This document shows, in pieces, positions 25,844 to 35,205 of a DNA stretch of 64,000 bases (its first letter is position 1; every line of letters begins with the position of its first letter). The stretch is from assembly GCF_050268245.1 (NCBI RefSeq), contig NZ_JBNNGK010000009.1, positions 62,001-126,000 on the forward strand, read 5' to 3'. The notes below the pieces were generated by a model. The model saw only the letters and a program-made list of their open reading frames with translations. It did not search any database and had not been told where the DNA came from. The DNA is from JBNNGK01 sp050268245 (GTDB lineage Bacteria > Pseudomonadota > Gammaproteobacteria > Enterobacterales > Enterobacteriaceae). The position numbers and the translations under genes are program-made.

Positions 25844-26361
25844 TGCGAAGTAACCCCCTTTCCCGACATCTTGGCTGCTTCCTGCAAGCTAAACCCGGTA
25901 AAATATTAACGAGAAATAAGCATAGCGGTACTTCGTGATTTTTGCAAATAAGGATTTAACTGATGATGTCACAGAAAAAACCATAACAATTATTTTTTTG
26001 TTAAAAATCAACAAATAAACTTTTATAGATACCTAATGAGGCTGAAAAAAATAGTAGTTTCACTTATATTAAATGCAAAATAATCACTATCACTAAGCAG
26101 ATCTGATGATTAATTAATCAATTCACCCATCCGTATCTACGCTAACGAGGTGATCGTTTGGTGTACTACATGAACCGAGAAAATTTATTTTCTAATACGC
26201 CCCATCAATATCGCAAGGCAGTGCATCTTGCTGATTGGCTCCAGCGACAAAGCAAAGGCGGATAGCTGTTTAACTACGACATAAACGCCACAACATTTAT
26301 GGGTCAACGGCTTAGCATCTGAGCACGCACCACCCGCCTATTTCTCAGTCACGAGCGCAGA
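25844..26361. promoter_or_regulatory. AT-rich regulatory gap upstream of the biosynthetic operon
   Basis: This gap between the thioesterase gene and the stop of the SfnB-like gene is strongly AT-rich, especially 25970-26130. It is the only sizeable gap upstream of the 16-gene operon, so the operon promoter must be here. Such DNA is a likely target of H-NS silencing (inference). A small plus-strand frame at about 26170-26265 (MNRENLFSNTPHQYRK...) ends in TAG and is unlike anything I recognise; it may be a relic. No clear -35/-10 pair was fixed by eye. Confidence 0.5.
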
Positions 26362-27540
26362 TTAAATATAATTATTCCGCTTCGGATGTAGACCGTTTAA
26401 ATAATACTGTCCAATCGCATTGACCTTCCAGCTCACAGGATCGTGCAGGGTATGCGTTCTGGCATTGCGCCAATGACGATGTAAATTTAGCGACTCCTGC
26501 GTCGCGCTGGCACCGGCAAACTCAAACAATTTATTACTGGCTAATAGCGCAATTTCGCTCGCAAGCACTTTCGCAATGCCAACGCGTACAGAAAGCCGTG
26601 CAACATCCTCGTCGGTGTAAGTCTCAGTCTCATCCAATTCATTAGCAGCCTGATCGAGCATGGCAACAGCGGCAGCGTAGCGGACCTCCAAGTCACCGAT
26701 CCCGGCGATAATATACGGATCGTCACTGGCTTTTTCGACACCGCTATCGATCCACGGTCGGGTTGTCTGCTTGATGTATTTTATCGCTTCGTCAATGGAT
26801 TCCCGCGCGATACCCAGATCGATTGAAGCGTGAATGAGTTGTGATGTTGATCCGATAGGATTGGCCTCGATAAATGCCTCAGTGAACGGAATAATGTGTT
26901 CACTATTAACTACAACATTATCTAATAATACAGTTCCGCTGACCGTTACCTTTTGACCAAAACCTGACCAGTCGGTTTTTATCTCCATACCCGGGGCATC
27001 TTTCGGGACAAAAGCATGCATAAATACGCCGATATCATCTTTCGCCACAATACCGATCCAATCAGCGTGGATACAGCCGGTTGCGTAAAATTTCTTGCCG
27101 TTCAGACGCCAGACTTTACCATCTTGGGTTAAGGTGGTACGAATATCGGCCGCATTTTTTCCGCCCGTTTCCGAAGCTCCTTGCGCGAATTTCTTACCCG
27201 CCAGGATTTCACCAAAAAAGAAACGCTTCTGAGAGGGCGTGGCTACAGCATTGAGTAAATCAATAATATGAAAATGACTGCGAGGAATTTGCGCAATCGA
27301 TGGATCTGCCGCAGCAATAATGCGCGTTACCTTGCTTAACGCCTGAAAACCAAGCGCTAGCCCGCCGAACTCCCGAGGAACCGTTAGTGCCCAAAGCCCG
27401 GATGCCGCATAGGCATTTACCTGTTCAGTACTGAGATGGCGGATCTGATCCCGTTCGGATGCACTCTGACGTAAGCATCGTGCAATGTCATCAGCAACGG
27501 ATAACCACTGGGATAACGGCGAATTAACCATGGGTTTCAT
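26362..27540 (-). CDS. SfnB/DszC-like flavin-dependent oxidoreductase
   Basis: A 392-residue acyl-CoA dehydrogenase-fold protein of the SfnB group. Typical segments are LWALTVPREFGGL near residue 55, QGASETGGKNAADIRTTL and the C-terminal HWRNARTHTLHDPVSWK, which in DszC/SfnB relatives marks FMNH2-dependent monooxygenases rather than dehydrogenases. It lacks the catalytic Glu of true acyl-CoA dehydrogenases at the usual place. SfnB takes part in organosulfur use in Pseudomonas. Here it lies upstream of the hydrazine cluster on the same strand but 518 bases away, and close to a TauE/SafE permease. It could be a sulfur-assimilation gene or an N-oxygenase of the cluster (related folds hydroxylate amino groups). 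Confidence 0.83.
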   Translation of the reverse strand: MKPMVNSPLSQWLSVADDIARCLRQSASERDQIRHLSTEQVNAYAASGLWALTVPREFGGLALGFQALSKVTRIIAAADPSIAQIPRSHFHIIDLLNAVATPSQKRFFFGEILAGKKFAQGASETGGKNAADIRTTLTQDGKVWRLNGKKFYATGCIHADWIGIVAKDDIGVFMHAFVPKDAPGMEIKTDWSGFGQKVTVSGTVLLDNVVVNSEHIIPFTEAFIEANPIGSTSQLIHASIDLGIARESIDEAIKYIKQTTRPWIDSGVEKASDDPYIIAGIGDLEVRYAAAVAMLDQAANELDETETYTDEDVARLSVRVGIAKVLASEIALLASNKLFEFAGASATQESLNLHRHWRNARTHTLHDPVSWKVNAIGQYYLNGLHPKRNNYI

Positions 27541-27807
27541 AATATATGGCTCCAGAATAACTGTCCCTTAGAATATGCATAGTACTTGTTAACTAACGTT
27601 TTTTTTATCTTATGCTTGGTTATGCAAAGAATACTCCTAAAAAAATGAAAATTTAGCAAGCGACCGCAAAATAGTCAGACACCATAAAGTCAGCTTTTGC
27701 TTGATACATCCTAAACAAAATACGCATATACAGAAATTAATGGATTCACTTAACATCATGTTAATCATGCTTGGAATCAGAGGATTTCATTCAAAAAGGG
27801 GATTTAA

Positions 27808-28524
27808 GTGCTTGCAATTATCTCTGTATTTTTTTTGGCAGGAATCGTAAAAGGCATTATTGGACTCGGATTACCCACCATCTCAATGGGCTTATTAACC
27901 CTGGCCATGTCCCCCGCCAGCGCCGCCAGCTTGCTCATTATTCCGTCATTGGTGACCAATATTTGGCAGTTATTCATTGGGCCTGCCTTTCTCACGCTCA
28001 TTAAACGATTATGGGGATTTATAACGGGTATATTCATCGGTACACTATTTAGCGTATTACCGGGGTTAACCGCGACTGCGTCATGGACTGAGACCGCACT
28101 GGGCGTTGTTCTTATCATTTACGGTCTTTCTGGTCTGATCGCCAAAAAATTGCCTTCGCCCGGCAGGCTCGAGCAAGGGCTATCGCCGCTAGTGGGTTAC
28201 ATTACCGGGTCGATTACCGCTGCAACAGGCGTCTTTGTTATCCCAGCGGTCCCTTATTTGCAGTCTCTTCAATTGAATAAAAATGACCTTGTCCAGTCTC
28301 TCGGTTTGGCATTCACAGCATCCACCATTGCACTGGCGATACACCTTTCCCTCAATAATGAACTCGAAAGCGTCGATTACTATTTGTCTACGATTGCATT
28401 AATTCCAGCAATAATAGGGATGTACGCAGGGCAATTCCTGCGTAACATCATCAGTGAGCTTGCATTCCGCCGTTGCTTCTTTGTCGCCCTGCTTATATTG
28501 GGCGCCTATATGGCAATCGAGTGA
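27808..28524 (+). CDS. TauE/SafE-family permease
   Basis: A 238-residue membrane protein with about 7-8 hydrophobic segments and the TauE/SafE repeat (FLAGIVKGIIGLGLPTISMG near the N-terminus and GYITGSITAATGVFVIPAVPYLQSL in the second half). The family exports sulfite or sulfoacetate, or moves small organic anions. The start is a GTG with AAAGGGGA seven bases upstream. It is divergent from the SfnB-like gene across 267 bases, so the two may share control and both touch sulfur metabolism. It ends three bases from the convergent LysR gene. Confidence 0.82.
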   Translation: MLAIISVFFLAGIVKGIIGLGLPTISMGLLTLAMSPASAASLLIIPSLVTNIWQLFIGPAFLTLIKRLWGFITGIFIGTLFSVLPGLTATASWTETALGVVLIIYGLSGLIAKKLPSPGRLEQGLSPLVGYITGSITAATGVFVIPAVPYLQSLQLNKNDLVQSLGLAFTASTIALAIHLSLNNELESVDYYLSTIALIPAIIGMYAGQFLRNIISELAFRRCFFVALLILGAYMAIE

Positions 28525-28527
28525 TCG

Positions 28528-29424
28528 TCATCCCCCCACCCGATGCTGTGCAATAAAATCAACAAACTCTTTCATGTATCCAGGCAAATCGGCAAAATCC
28601 CGGGCACAGATAATCAATTTACGATCGGCCCAAGGGTCTGAAAGACGAATAATTTTTCCCGCCTGGTTAACATTATGCCGCTCAACCGCGCGTCTTGGAA
28701 TAATAGCTATCCCTACCCCACTGCTAACAATCTGCATAACGGCATCAAACGTTGTCATTCTTACCCGATAGCTAAGACGGTGCCCTAACCTTTTAGCGTG
28801 CCCCTCAATATGCTCCTGAAGTGCGCTACCCTCGTATAAACCGATAAACTCGGCTTTAACAACCTCTTCAAAAGCCACACTTTCCCGGCTATGCCATTCG
28901 CTTCCTGCTGGCGCAAACACCACCAATTCATCATCACGGAAAGGCAGCGAAGCCAGCCCGTTTAACTGTGTTGAATCAGCGACTACGCCCAAATACGCAG
29001 TTTGGTTTTTAACTGCTGACACAATGTCACAACTGGGCATTTCTTTAACGGAAATAGAAATATTAGGTTTACTCAGCAAATACGGTCCCAGTAGCTCTGG
29101 TAAGAATTCGCTTTGCGCCGATGAGTTACACAACAAATTAATATGGCCGCGCAACCCATTGCCGTATTGATGCAGTTCACTGCGCATGTGGTCAACCTGC
29201 TGTAATATCATATTTGCATGATTAACCAGTGAATATCCCGCGTCGGAAAGCTTCACGCCTTTTTTCGACCGGCTGAGTAATGGCACGCCAAGTTCGTGCT
29301 CCATGCCACGAATACGCTCACTGGCGGATTGCAAGGTGAGATTCGATAACACCGCGCCCCCGGTAATACTGCCAGCCTTATAAACATTCAGAAAAAGGCG
29401 CAAATCGACTATATCAAACCGCAT
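28528..29424 (-). CDS. LysR-family transcriptional regulator
   Basis: A 298-residue LTTR. The winged HTH lies at about residues 3-62 (LRLFLNVYKAGSITGGAVLS, then LTLQSASERIRGMEHELGVPLLSRSKKG), followed by a periplasmic-binding-like effector domain (GVGIAIIPRRAVERHN). It converges on the TauE-like permease. The likely regulated promoter is either its own or that of the SfnB/TauE pair; the effector is unknown. The region upstream (29425-29926) contains no recognisable target gene. Confidence 0.88.
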   Translation of the reverse strand: MRFDIVDLRLFLNVYKAGSITGGAVLSNLTLQSASERIRGMEHELGVPLLSRSKKGVKLSDAGYSLVNHANMILQQVDHMRSELHQYGNGLRGHINLLCNSSAQSEFLPELLGPYLLSKPNISISVKEMPSCDIVSAVKNQTAYLGVVADSTQLNGLASLPFRDDELVVFAPAGSEWHSRESVAFEEVVKAEFIGLYEGSALQEHIEGHAKRLGHRLSYRVRMTTFDAVMQIVSSGVGIAIIPRRAVERHNVNQAGKIIRLSDPWADRKLIICARDFADLPGYMKEFVDFIAQHRVGG

Positions 29425-29926
29425 CCAAACACCCCATTATTTTTTTGAATACAATATTGTCAAGGTGCCTTGATGGTAAGCTTATATTCAATTGAGAATT
29501 ATCAGACCACACCCCAAAAAACATTCTCACCACCTCACACTTGCCATTCATATTCTTATTATCGTCATAATATTTACCTCAGTGATTCGTACTCCAGTCA
29601 ATATGAACCTGTTCCCGTTAAAATTGTTTATCAGATATTCGTTCAGATACCTTTTAACACTTTTGGGTCAACACCGTCTACCAAGGCACAGGTTGTCTCA
29701 ACGGAAACGTCATTGCGTCATGCCGCACTGATGAGATGCACACCAGCATGCTACACGGGGTGGCGAAATACCCAAGATAACGAGTATGGGGAGGATGTTA
29801 ACGGCCGCGGTATGCTGGCAGCAAGATGAGTATGAGCCGCAAATAACGCTGTGGTACGCAAGCTCAAGATATCGGAGATCACATCAAATCACTACACAGG
29901 TGACATTTATCTCTTTTTATCGATGC
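29425..29926. other. Gene-poor spacer between LysR and the usher gene
   Basis: About 500 bases separate the LysR start from the usher stop. Frames of up to 119 codons exist on the plus strand, but they show no family match, odd composition (many His, Tyr, Ser) and no ribosome binding site. The stretch could be decayed remains of the usher operon's 3' end; I see no pilin or adhesin residues in it. Confidence 0.5.
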
Positions 29927-32023
29927 TTAGTTTACCAACTCATAATATGATAGCGCACCCAAGGTTGGCACATTGATCACTTCATTCAGTGCTTCTTCAT
30001 CAAATGCTGGCTCTTTACCGATGGCATCATTAACCACATTGACCTGATAGGGAATGAGATCGGGAATAACGGCATAACCGCGCTCGTTAGTTATCACATC
30101 TACCTGGTCGGGGAGCTCGGTATTGGGGTGCTTTGGGGCATAAACTAATGCGTTGGTTTCCCCTAAGGTTTGCCCGAACGTCACGCCCCCTTGATGAATG
30201 ACCAGTGAACCTGTGCTGCCCGCCGAATACAATGCGTAATCGGTTCCAGATTGGTATCGGAGAGTCGATTCCCCAGCCGCATAGCGATAACGAGTGTAAG
30301 CCTGATAACTTGCCTTATTATGCTTGCCATATCGGGTCACGACTTGATAGTTCAGGTTGTTATTGAGTCGCTTGCCGCTGATACCGATCTGACTTTGATA
30401 TAAATTATAAGGGTCATAGTTGTACCCCAGATTCATGCTGGTATTATTAAACCCGATTTTTTTAAGCGGTATTCTGAAGTTAATCGCAAATCTCATCTCA
30501 TTTTTTTGACTTTGGTATTGATAATATGACATATCCAAATCCAGCGATAACCCTGGAACATTTTGCATAAGCCTCATCGAGTAAAATGTTCGCTTCCCCT
30601 GATTCTGTTGATACTTTTCTTGATTAACATTTATAGATAAATTTTGTGAAGGACTAATCAAGGCATTAATCGAAAAATCAACGGTGTATTCCTTTTTATA
30701 GTAATCACAACAAAAATAACCGCTTACTGCGTTATATGAGTAATCGTTAAAATTATTAAAATGAGGGCGCAGGAAATACTCACCATACAGTCTTATGCTA
30801 GTATTGATTTTACTGAGGTCGGAAACGTACTGCAGACGCAGTTTCTCCCCTTTAACGGCTCCCCGCCCTGCGGCGCTGATATGGCTAACCTGATGATTAA
30901 GCGTAACATCACCGTATTGGTTTAATCGCTGCCCTATACCGAATGAGTGACTATAGTATCCAGGCGATAGCAATGCGCCACCAAATACTGAGTTTTTTGC
31001 AGAAATACCGTATCCCACTCCACTCTGGAAGAAAATCGGAGTAGACTCTTCATCGCGCCCATCGCTGATAAATTTTCCAAAGGAAATATCATACTTCCAT
31101 GCATCTTTTTCAATAATATTATCTAATCGATTCCACGGTACATCATAGTAATTTATACTTCCGTCGCTTTCTTTAACCGTCATGGTAATTACGCCTGACT
31201 TATCAAACAGTTTGATATTCCTCAGGACGAAATCACCGGGTGAAACCAAGGTACGGTAAACGGGCTTACCATTTTGCATAATTTCAACTTCGGCATCCGT
31301 TATCGCCACACCATAAACCCAAGGCAATACTGCCCGCTGCGATGAGGTAAACATATTATCATCCGATGCCAGCCTGATACCCCGATAAGGGAAAGCGTCA
31401 AGGTAAAATGTATCATTATAGCCATCACCAATATGTAAACGTGAGTTTATATCTGAAATATCTCGCTCAACATAGATCTCGCTAAACTTAACTCGCTTCT
31501 GACGCATCTCTTCATTATCATGATACTGTTTTGACCTGAGACGCCATTGTCGAAAATTAATACCAGACTCCAGTTCGGCTACTACATTATCCTTTTGCTT
31601 TCTTCGCCTATAGCGGCTACCTTCATATTTTTTATAGTTAACACCGTAGTTAATAAGAATCGCGGGAATACCATAATCTCTATTCTCTATCGAAAGGCGA
31701 GGATCACTTTTTATCTCGGTGGACTCTAAAAACGTGAACATGATAATATTTATTTTATCAATTAACCCCACTGAGATATTTAACGGATAAAGATCTTTAC
31801 TCGTTATACAACCTGTCGATTTTATCTGATCTTTATTCCCCTCCGAGAGAATATTCCATGCTAAAAGTTTCTCACGATCAAAGCACGGGAAACCACCCTT
31901 TGTTACCTCTAGCTCTATATAACCGATATCTCTCTCCCCTTGCGAGATATAGAAATGCTCACCTGCATTAACACCTGTGGAGTAAACAATTAGAATTAAT
32001 ATGACAAGTGAGATTTTATGCAT
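29927..32023 (-). CDS. Short fimbrial outer-membrane usher (FimD/PapC family), C-terminal domain missing
   Basis: A 698-residue usher, short compared with the usual 800-850. A signal peptide (residues 1-20) is followed by the N-terminal domain (GYIELEVTKGGFPCFDREKL, with two Cys), the barrel, and the plug segment GIRLASDDNMFTSSQRAVLPWVYGVA. The C-terminal part ALVYAPKH, then TNERGYAVIPDLIPYQVNVVN and INVPTLGALSYYE is the family's end of the barrel, but the protein stops at the vPTxGA motif where FimD continues with about 80-130 residues of C-terminal plate domains. No continuation is seen in any frame downstream. There is no chaperone, pilin or adhesin gene beside it. The gene is AT-rich like the neighbouring one, pointing to transfer. 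Function is doubtful. Confidence 0.85.
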   Translation of the reverse strand: MHKISLVILILIVYSTGVNAGEHFYISQGERDIGYIELEVTKGGFPCFDREKLLAWNILSEGNKDQIKSTGCITSKDLYPLNISVGLIDKINIIMFTFLESTEIKSDPRLSIENRDYGIPAILINYGVNYKKYEGSRYRRRKQKDNVVAELESGINFRQWRLRSKQYHDNEEMRQKRVKFSEIYVERDISDINSRLHIGDGYNDTFYLDAFPYRGIRLASDDNMFTSSQRAVLPWVYGVAITDAEVEIMQNGKPVYRTLVSPGDFVLRNIKLFDKSGVITMTVKESDGSINYYDVPWNRLDNIIEKDAWKYDISFGKFISDGRDEESTPIFFQSGVGYGISAKNSVFGGALLSPGYYSHSFGIGQRLNQYGDVTLNHQVSHISAAGRGAVKGEKLRLQYVSDLSKINTSIRLYGEYFLRPHFNNFNDYSYNAVSGYFCCDYYKKEYTVDFSINALISPSQNLSINVNQEKYQQNQGKRTFYSMRLMQNVPGLSLDLDMSYYQYQSQKNEMRFAINFRIPLKKIGFNNTSMNLGYNYDPYNLYQSQIGISGKRLNNNLNYQVVTRYGKHNKASYQAYTRYRYAAGESTLRYQSGTDYALYSAGSTGSLVIHQGGVTFGQTLGETNALVYAPKHPNTELPDQVDVITNERGYAVIPDLIPYQVNVVNDAIGKEPAFDEEALNEVINVPTLGALSYYELVN

Positions 32024-32119
32024 ATAAAAGAGGCAATCGCTACGCTTATAAAAAAGTACCGGTCGCTTTATAAAGCTGACCGGTACATTATTATTTAATA
32101 CTCTAATCTATTGATATTA

Positions 32120-32617
32120 TTACTGCCCTTCAATGGAAGGTAGCAGAGCCTCTAATTTATCAATCTCTTGCATCATGGTACGATAAACGACCAATTTCGA
32201 CTGAGCATGACGCGCATCAAGTTTATTTGGCACCATCAAGGCGCGGATTTTTTTCATTATATTCAAAGCATTTGGTTTGTTCTTATCTTCTTGAGGGATA
32301 GATTGATACTCTGAATATAAGTCTTGAAACTCCGCTTCCCACTTTTCTTGCTGGTCGTGACCAGCCGCGATCGCAGTCCGCGTTTTTTCTGCTGCTGAGC
32401 CGCAAAACTTATAGGCTCCACCGTAATAGCCATAAATTACATCGAGTATTGTTTTTTCACCTTGGCTATTCTTAGCCTGGCTCTGCTGAATGTCACTGAT
32501 GCACTTGGTCACTGTATTACGCATCGCCTGCTCTTTGCTGCTGATGGTTCCAGCAAAAGTATTGGCTGAAAAAATAATAGCGCCAAGCATCAACAAAGCA
32601 ATTTTATTTTTATTCAT
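32120..32617 (-). CDS. Exported helical protein of unknown function
   Basis: The frame opens at 32680, but the ATG at 32617 has AAAGGA upstream and begins MNKNKIALLMLGAIIFSANTFA, a clear signal peptide, leaving about 143 mature residues. The mature part is mostly helical and charged (KEQAMRNTVTKCISDIQQSQ, DLYSEYQSIPQEDKNK, RTMMQEIDKLEALLPS) with two cysteines (after TK and before GSA) that could form one disulfide. It is the first gene of a unit whose second gene, 96 bases on, is the short usher. It does not look like a pilin (no beta-strand donor pattern) or chaperone. I do not recognise the family. Confidence 0.75.
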   Translation of the reverse strand: MNKNKIALLMLGAIIFSANTFAGTISSKEQAMRNTVTKCISDIQQSQAKNSQGEKTILDVIYGYYGGAYKFCGSAAEKTRTAIAAGHDQQEKWEAEFQDLYSEYQSIPQEDKNKPNALNIMKKIRALMVPNKLDARHAQSKLVVYRTMMQEIDKLEALLPSIEGQ

Positions 32618-33002
32618 GGTTATAATTCCTTTTAGATTTTTATCCTGCGTGAAATACACAGCACAAAGGTTTGCGAACATTAATTTATTAGATAATAAAA
32701 CACAAGGTCATATAAATAAAAATCGTTACTTTTCTCCATTTCAGGATATTACCTACAAAACAACAAGCATTGTCCTTTAAAAGGGCCATGTAAATAATAA
32801 CCGATTTATGATGTTATTATTAATACCTAATGAGCCATCAGTTTAATATTCTTAATAACACATTTTTAATCGCCGAAAAAACCAATAATATAATATCGTT
32901 GTATCTATAAATGTATAGCATGAAAGAAACTATGGAATACCCGGGTTAATAAAATCAAACAAGGTCAGTTTGTATTTTCTCTCTGAATATTAATGTACCG
33001 CC

Positions 33003-33150
33003 TTACGCGAATAACGATGATGTACGCGCTATTTCTGTTGTTGGTGTCGCTTTCCCACTGCCATCACCCCACTCAGCATAAGCCCCAAGGTATAGACCCG
33101 ATGGTGCGGGTGCGGTAAACGTATAGATTAAGCAAGCGGAAACCGCATTG
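33003..33150 (-). pseudogene. Possible relic of a surface-protein C-terminus
   Basis: The long gap 32618-33313 is mostly AT-rich and gene-free. On the minus strand a frame without its own start reads ...PSGLYLGAYAEWGDGSG... then PTTEIARTSSLFA and a stop at 33003-33005. This ending has the flavour of Ig-like or invasin-type surface proteins. A second short frame just upstream (near 33170-33260) ends in YAVLSFKF and a stop, an aromatic C-terminus like that of outer-membrane barrels. Both could be pieces of decayed surface-protein genes next to the usher. Weakly supported. Confidence 0.25.
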
Positions 33151-33313
33151 ATCCCCCTCAAAACTTGAAACTCAAAACGGCGTATAATCCCGTCTCTTCA
33201 GGTTTTATCTGCCAGTTATCATCGCATATACTGCTTGCAACAATCAGTCATTGGCCTGACGCTACGTAACCCGTGACTAAACCGATAAGCATGATTAAAT
33301 CAAGGAATACGCT

Positions 33314-33697
33314 ATGTTTAGCAAACAATATGATGTTGACGAAAAACATGTCGATTTTCAGGGCGTCGTGGATGGCCTCTATTACCCTTTTTATTTTGAA
33401 TGGGCTCGCCATGCTTTTATGGCTGAGGTTCTGGGGTTAGATATTGAAGAAGAGTTTAAGCAAGGGCGGATTCATATACTGTTGGAGTACACGCTTAAAT
33501 TCAAAAGAAGTTTAAAAGCCGGTGATAATGTTGTTGTAACGTGCAAACCCGCCAAGAATGAAAAGCGTAATCGCGCAAATTTCGAACAGCAAATTCTGGT
33601 AAATAACGTGGTGTATGCTGAGGCAGTATTCGTTGCTACCTGTCTGGTTAATGGCCGACCTTGCATGCCTGAAAGTCTTGCGCCACTTATCGCATAG
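33314..33697 (+). CDS. Acyl-CoA thioesterase, hotdog fold (YbgC/4HBT type)
   Basis: A 127-residue single hotdog domain. The 4HBT signature VDFQGVVDGLYYPFYFEWARHAFM (residues about 12-36) matches YbgC-like enzymes, in which an Asp at the start of the long helix is catalytic; the position here is Asp in VVDGLYY. It is a free-standing plus-strand gene with AAGGA before the ATG. Such enzymes hydrolyse short acyl-CoA or hydroxybenzoyl-CoA thioesters. Nothing near it fixes the substrate. A hairpin follows it at 33759-33782. Confidence 0.85.
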   Translation: MFSKQYDVDEKHVDFQGVVDGLYYPFYFEWARHAFMAEVLGLDIEEEFKQGRIHILLEYTLKFKRSLKAGDNVVVTCKPAKNEKRNRANFEQQILVNNVVYAEAVFVATCLVNGRPCMPESLAPLIA

Positions 33698-33758
33698 TGT
33701 AACAAGGCAATACGTGCATCATCCAAACGTTATCTTTATCATAGAGATAGCATTATGT

Positions 33759-33782
33759 CCCCCATACTACTGAGCATGGGGG
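33759..33782 (+). terminator. Hairpin after the thioesterase gene
   Basis: CCCCCAT at 33759-33765 pairs with ATGGGGG at 33776-33782 around a ten-base loop, 60 bases after the thioesterase stop. There is no long T-run. The rest of the gap to 34056 contains no supported gene. Confidence 0.5.
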
Positions 33783-34056
33783 ATATAATGTTGGTGCTGT
33801 GATACCGGCAAAAGCGGTATAAAAGATTTCCCTGGTGTAGGAGTGGTGAGGCTATTTATAATCAAGGCAGTTTTGTTAACTATCGAATTAATTTGCTTAT
33901 ATGCGCCTTGTGATAAACACCATAACGCTTTCATTGAGAAAGATGAACGGGTGAAAATCACCCTTGCACCACATGAATAAAAATGATAATAAGTGCTGTT
34001 GGGCGTGCGCCATTTGATTTCAGATTGAAATTATTAGCAATAAAAGGTAATCAAAA

Positions 34057-34467
34057 ATGGATATCCATGTCACCGACACCCCAAACCCGAAAGACGAAGA
34101 ACATGTCATCGATAACCTCTGGGCACATAATGACAAATATGACGCCGTCGATATTCGACCGTTATTCCTGACCATCACCGATGATGCCAACCAAATCGTT
34201 GGCGGTTTGGTTGCCAGAACGTGGTGGGGCGGTTTGGAAGTTCAGTATCTTTGGGTCAGTGAACAGTATCGCGCTCAAGGCTACGGTTTTAAGCTGATGA
34301 AAAAAGCCGAAGAAGAAGCGGTAAATCGCGGTTGTCATATGGCCTATGTCGATACTTTCAGTTTCCAAGCCAAAGGTTTTTATGAAAAACTCGGCTATGA
34401 AGCTTATGGCGACCTCGGCGGTTACGCTCATAAGCATACTCGATACTATTTAGCGAAAAATATCTAG
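34057..34467 (+). CDS. GNAT-family acetyltransferase
   Basis: A 136-residue GNAT enzyme. The acetyl-CoA loop is YLWVSEQYRAQGYGFKLMKKAEEEA (R/Q-x-x-G-x-G/A), and the C-terminal AYVDTFSFQAKGFYEKLGYEAYGDL is the usual end of the fold. It lies 28 bases before the PAS-LuxR regulator and is probably in one transcript with it and the permease. The substrate is unknown. It resembles small polyamine/peptide acetyltransferases of enterobacteria. Confidence 0.85.
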   Translation: MDIHVTDTPNPKDEEHVIDNLWAHNDKYDAVDIRPLFLTITDDANQIVGGLVARTWWGGLEVQYLWVSEQYRAQGYGFKLMKKAEEEAVNRGCHMAYVDTFSFQAKGFYEKLGYEAYGDLGGYAHKHTRYYLAKNI

Positions 34468-34494
34468 TCTAAACAGGGTATTAAAGAGGTAGGC

Positions 34495-35184
34495 ATGGAT
34501 TCCTCCGGTGTCAGTAATGAATCATATTTAAACGGTTTGATCGCCATGATCGAGCATTTAAGTGAGCCATGGGGAATTAAAGATCAGCAGTCTCGCCATA
34601 TTTACATGAATAAGGCTGCCTACCTCTATACCAACACACCGCTTGATTTTAATCTGGAAGGGAAGTTCGATGACGAGTTCCCTGCCACATGGGCCGAGTG
34701 TGCTTCAGAGTTGATAGAACACGATCGCCGTACCGAAGAGTCGCGCGATCGTGTCGCGGTAATAGAAACGCATTATTGGTTTGGCAAAGATACCCTCACA
34801 CCGTTTATTAGTGAAAAGCTGCCTATTTACAATAGCGATAAGCAAATTATCGGCGTGCTGTGGAATGCCAAACCGCTCGATACGCTTAGCCCATTGAAAT
34901 ATATTAACCAGCAAAAACCCAGTATCCTAACCACCGCAGTGGAAACCGATACGTTCACCAAAGCTGAGCTTGATATTATATTTTTGATGCTGCAAAGATT
35001 CTCGACGAAAGAGATCGCCAGGGTTTATGACGTCAGTCAGAAAACCATAGAAAATAGAATTTACAATGTCTACCAAAAAGCTAATGTTCATTCACTACAG
35101 CAATTTGAAGAATATTGTAAACACGCCAACCTGGATAATTATATTCCCGACCGTTTAATCGAAAAAGGCATACAGTTTATTTAA
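34495..35184 (+). CDS. PAS-LuxR-type transcriptional regulator
   Basis: A 229-residue regulator. Residues about 10-130 look like a PAS-type sensor (SEPWGIKDQQSRHIYMNKAAYLY, then LPIYNSDKQIIGVLWNAKP). Residues about 155-215 form a LuxR/GerE helix-turn-helix: FTKAELDIIFLMLQRFSTKEIARVYDVSQKTIENRIYN, where the recognition helix follows the E-I-A motif. It sits 21 bases upstream of the NCS1 permease and is likely to regulate its own operon. The ligand is unknown; the permease suggests a base or a related small molecule. Confidence 0.83.
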   Translation: MDSSGVSNESYLNGLIAMIEHLSEPWGIKDQQSRHIYMNKAAYLYTNTPLDFNLEGKFDDEFPATWAECASELIEHDRRTEESRDRVAVIETHYWFGKDTLTPFISEKLPIYNSDKQIIGVLWNAKPLDTLSPLKYINQQKPSILTTAVETDTFTKAELDIIFLMLQRFSTKEIARVYDVSQKTIENRIYNVYQKANVHSLQQFEEYCKHANLDNYIPDRLIEKGIQFI

Positions 35185-35205
35185 GCCAATCAAGGATTTT
35201 TCAAC

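Noticed and set aside
26170..26265. Small plus-strand frame MNRENLFSNTPHQYRK...
   Set aside because: A GAGGTG lies upstream and TTG/GTG/ATG starts are possible, but it is only about 31 codons and matches no family; kept as a note in the regulatory-gap entry.
29470..29829. 119-codon frame in the LysR-usher gap
   Set aside because: No family resemblance, biased composition and no convincing start signal.
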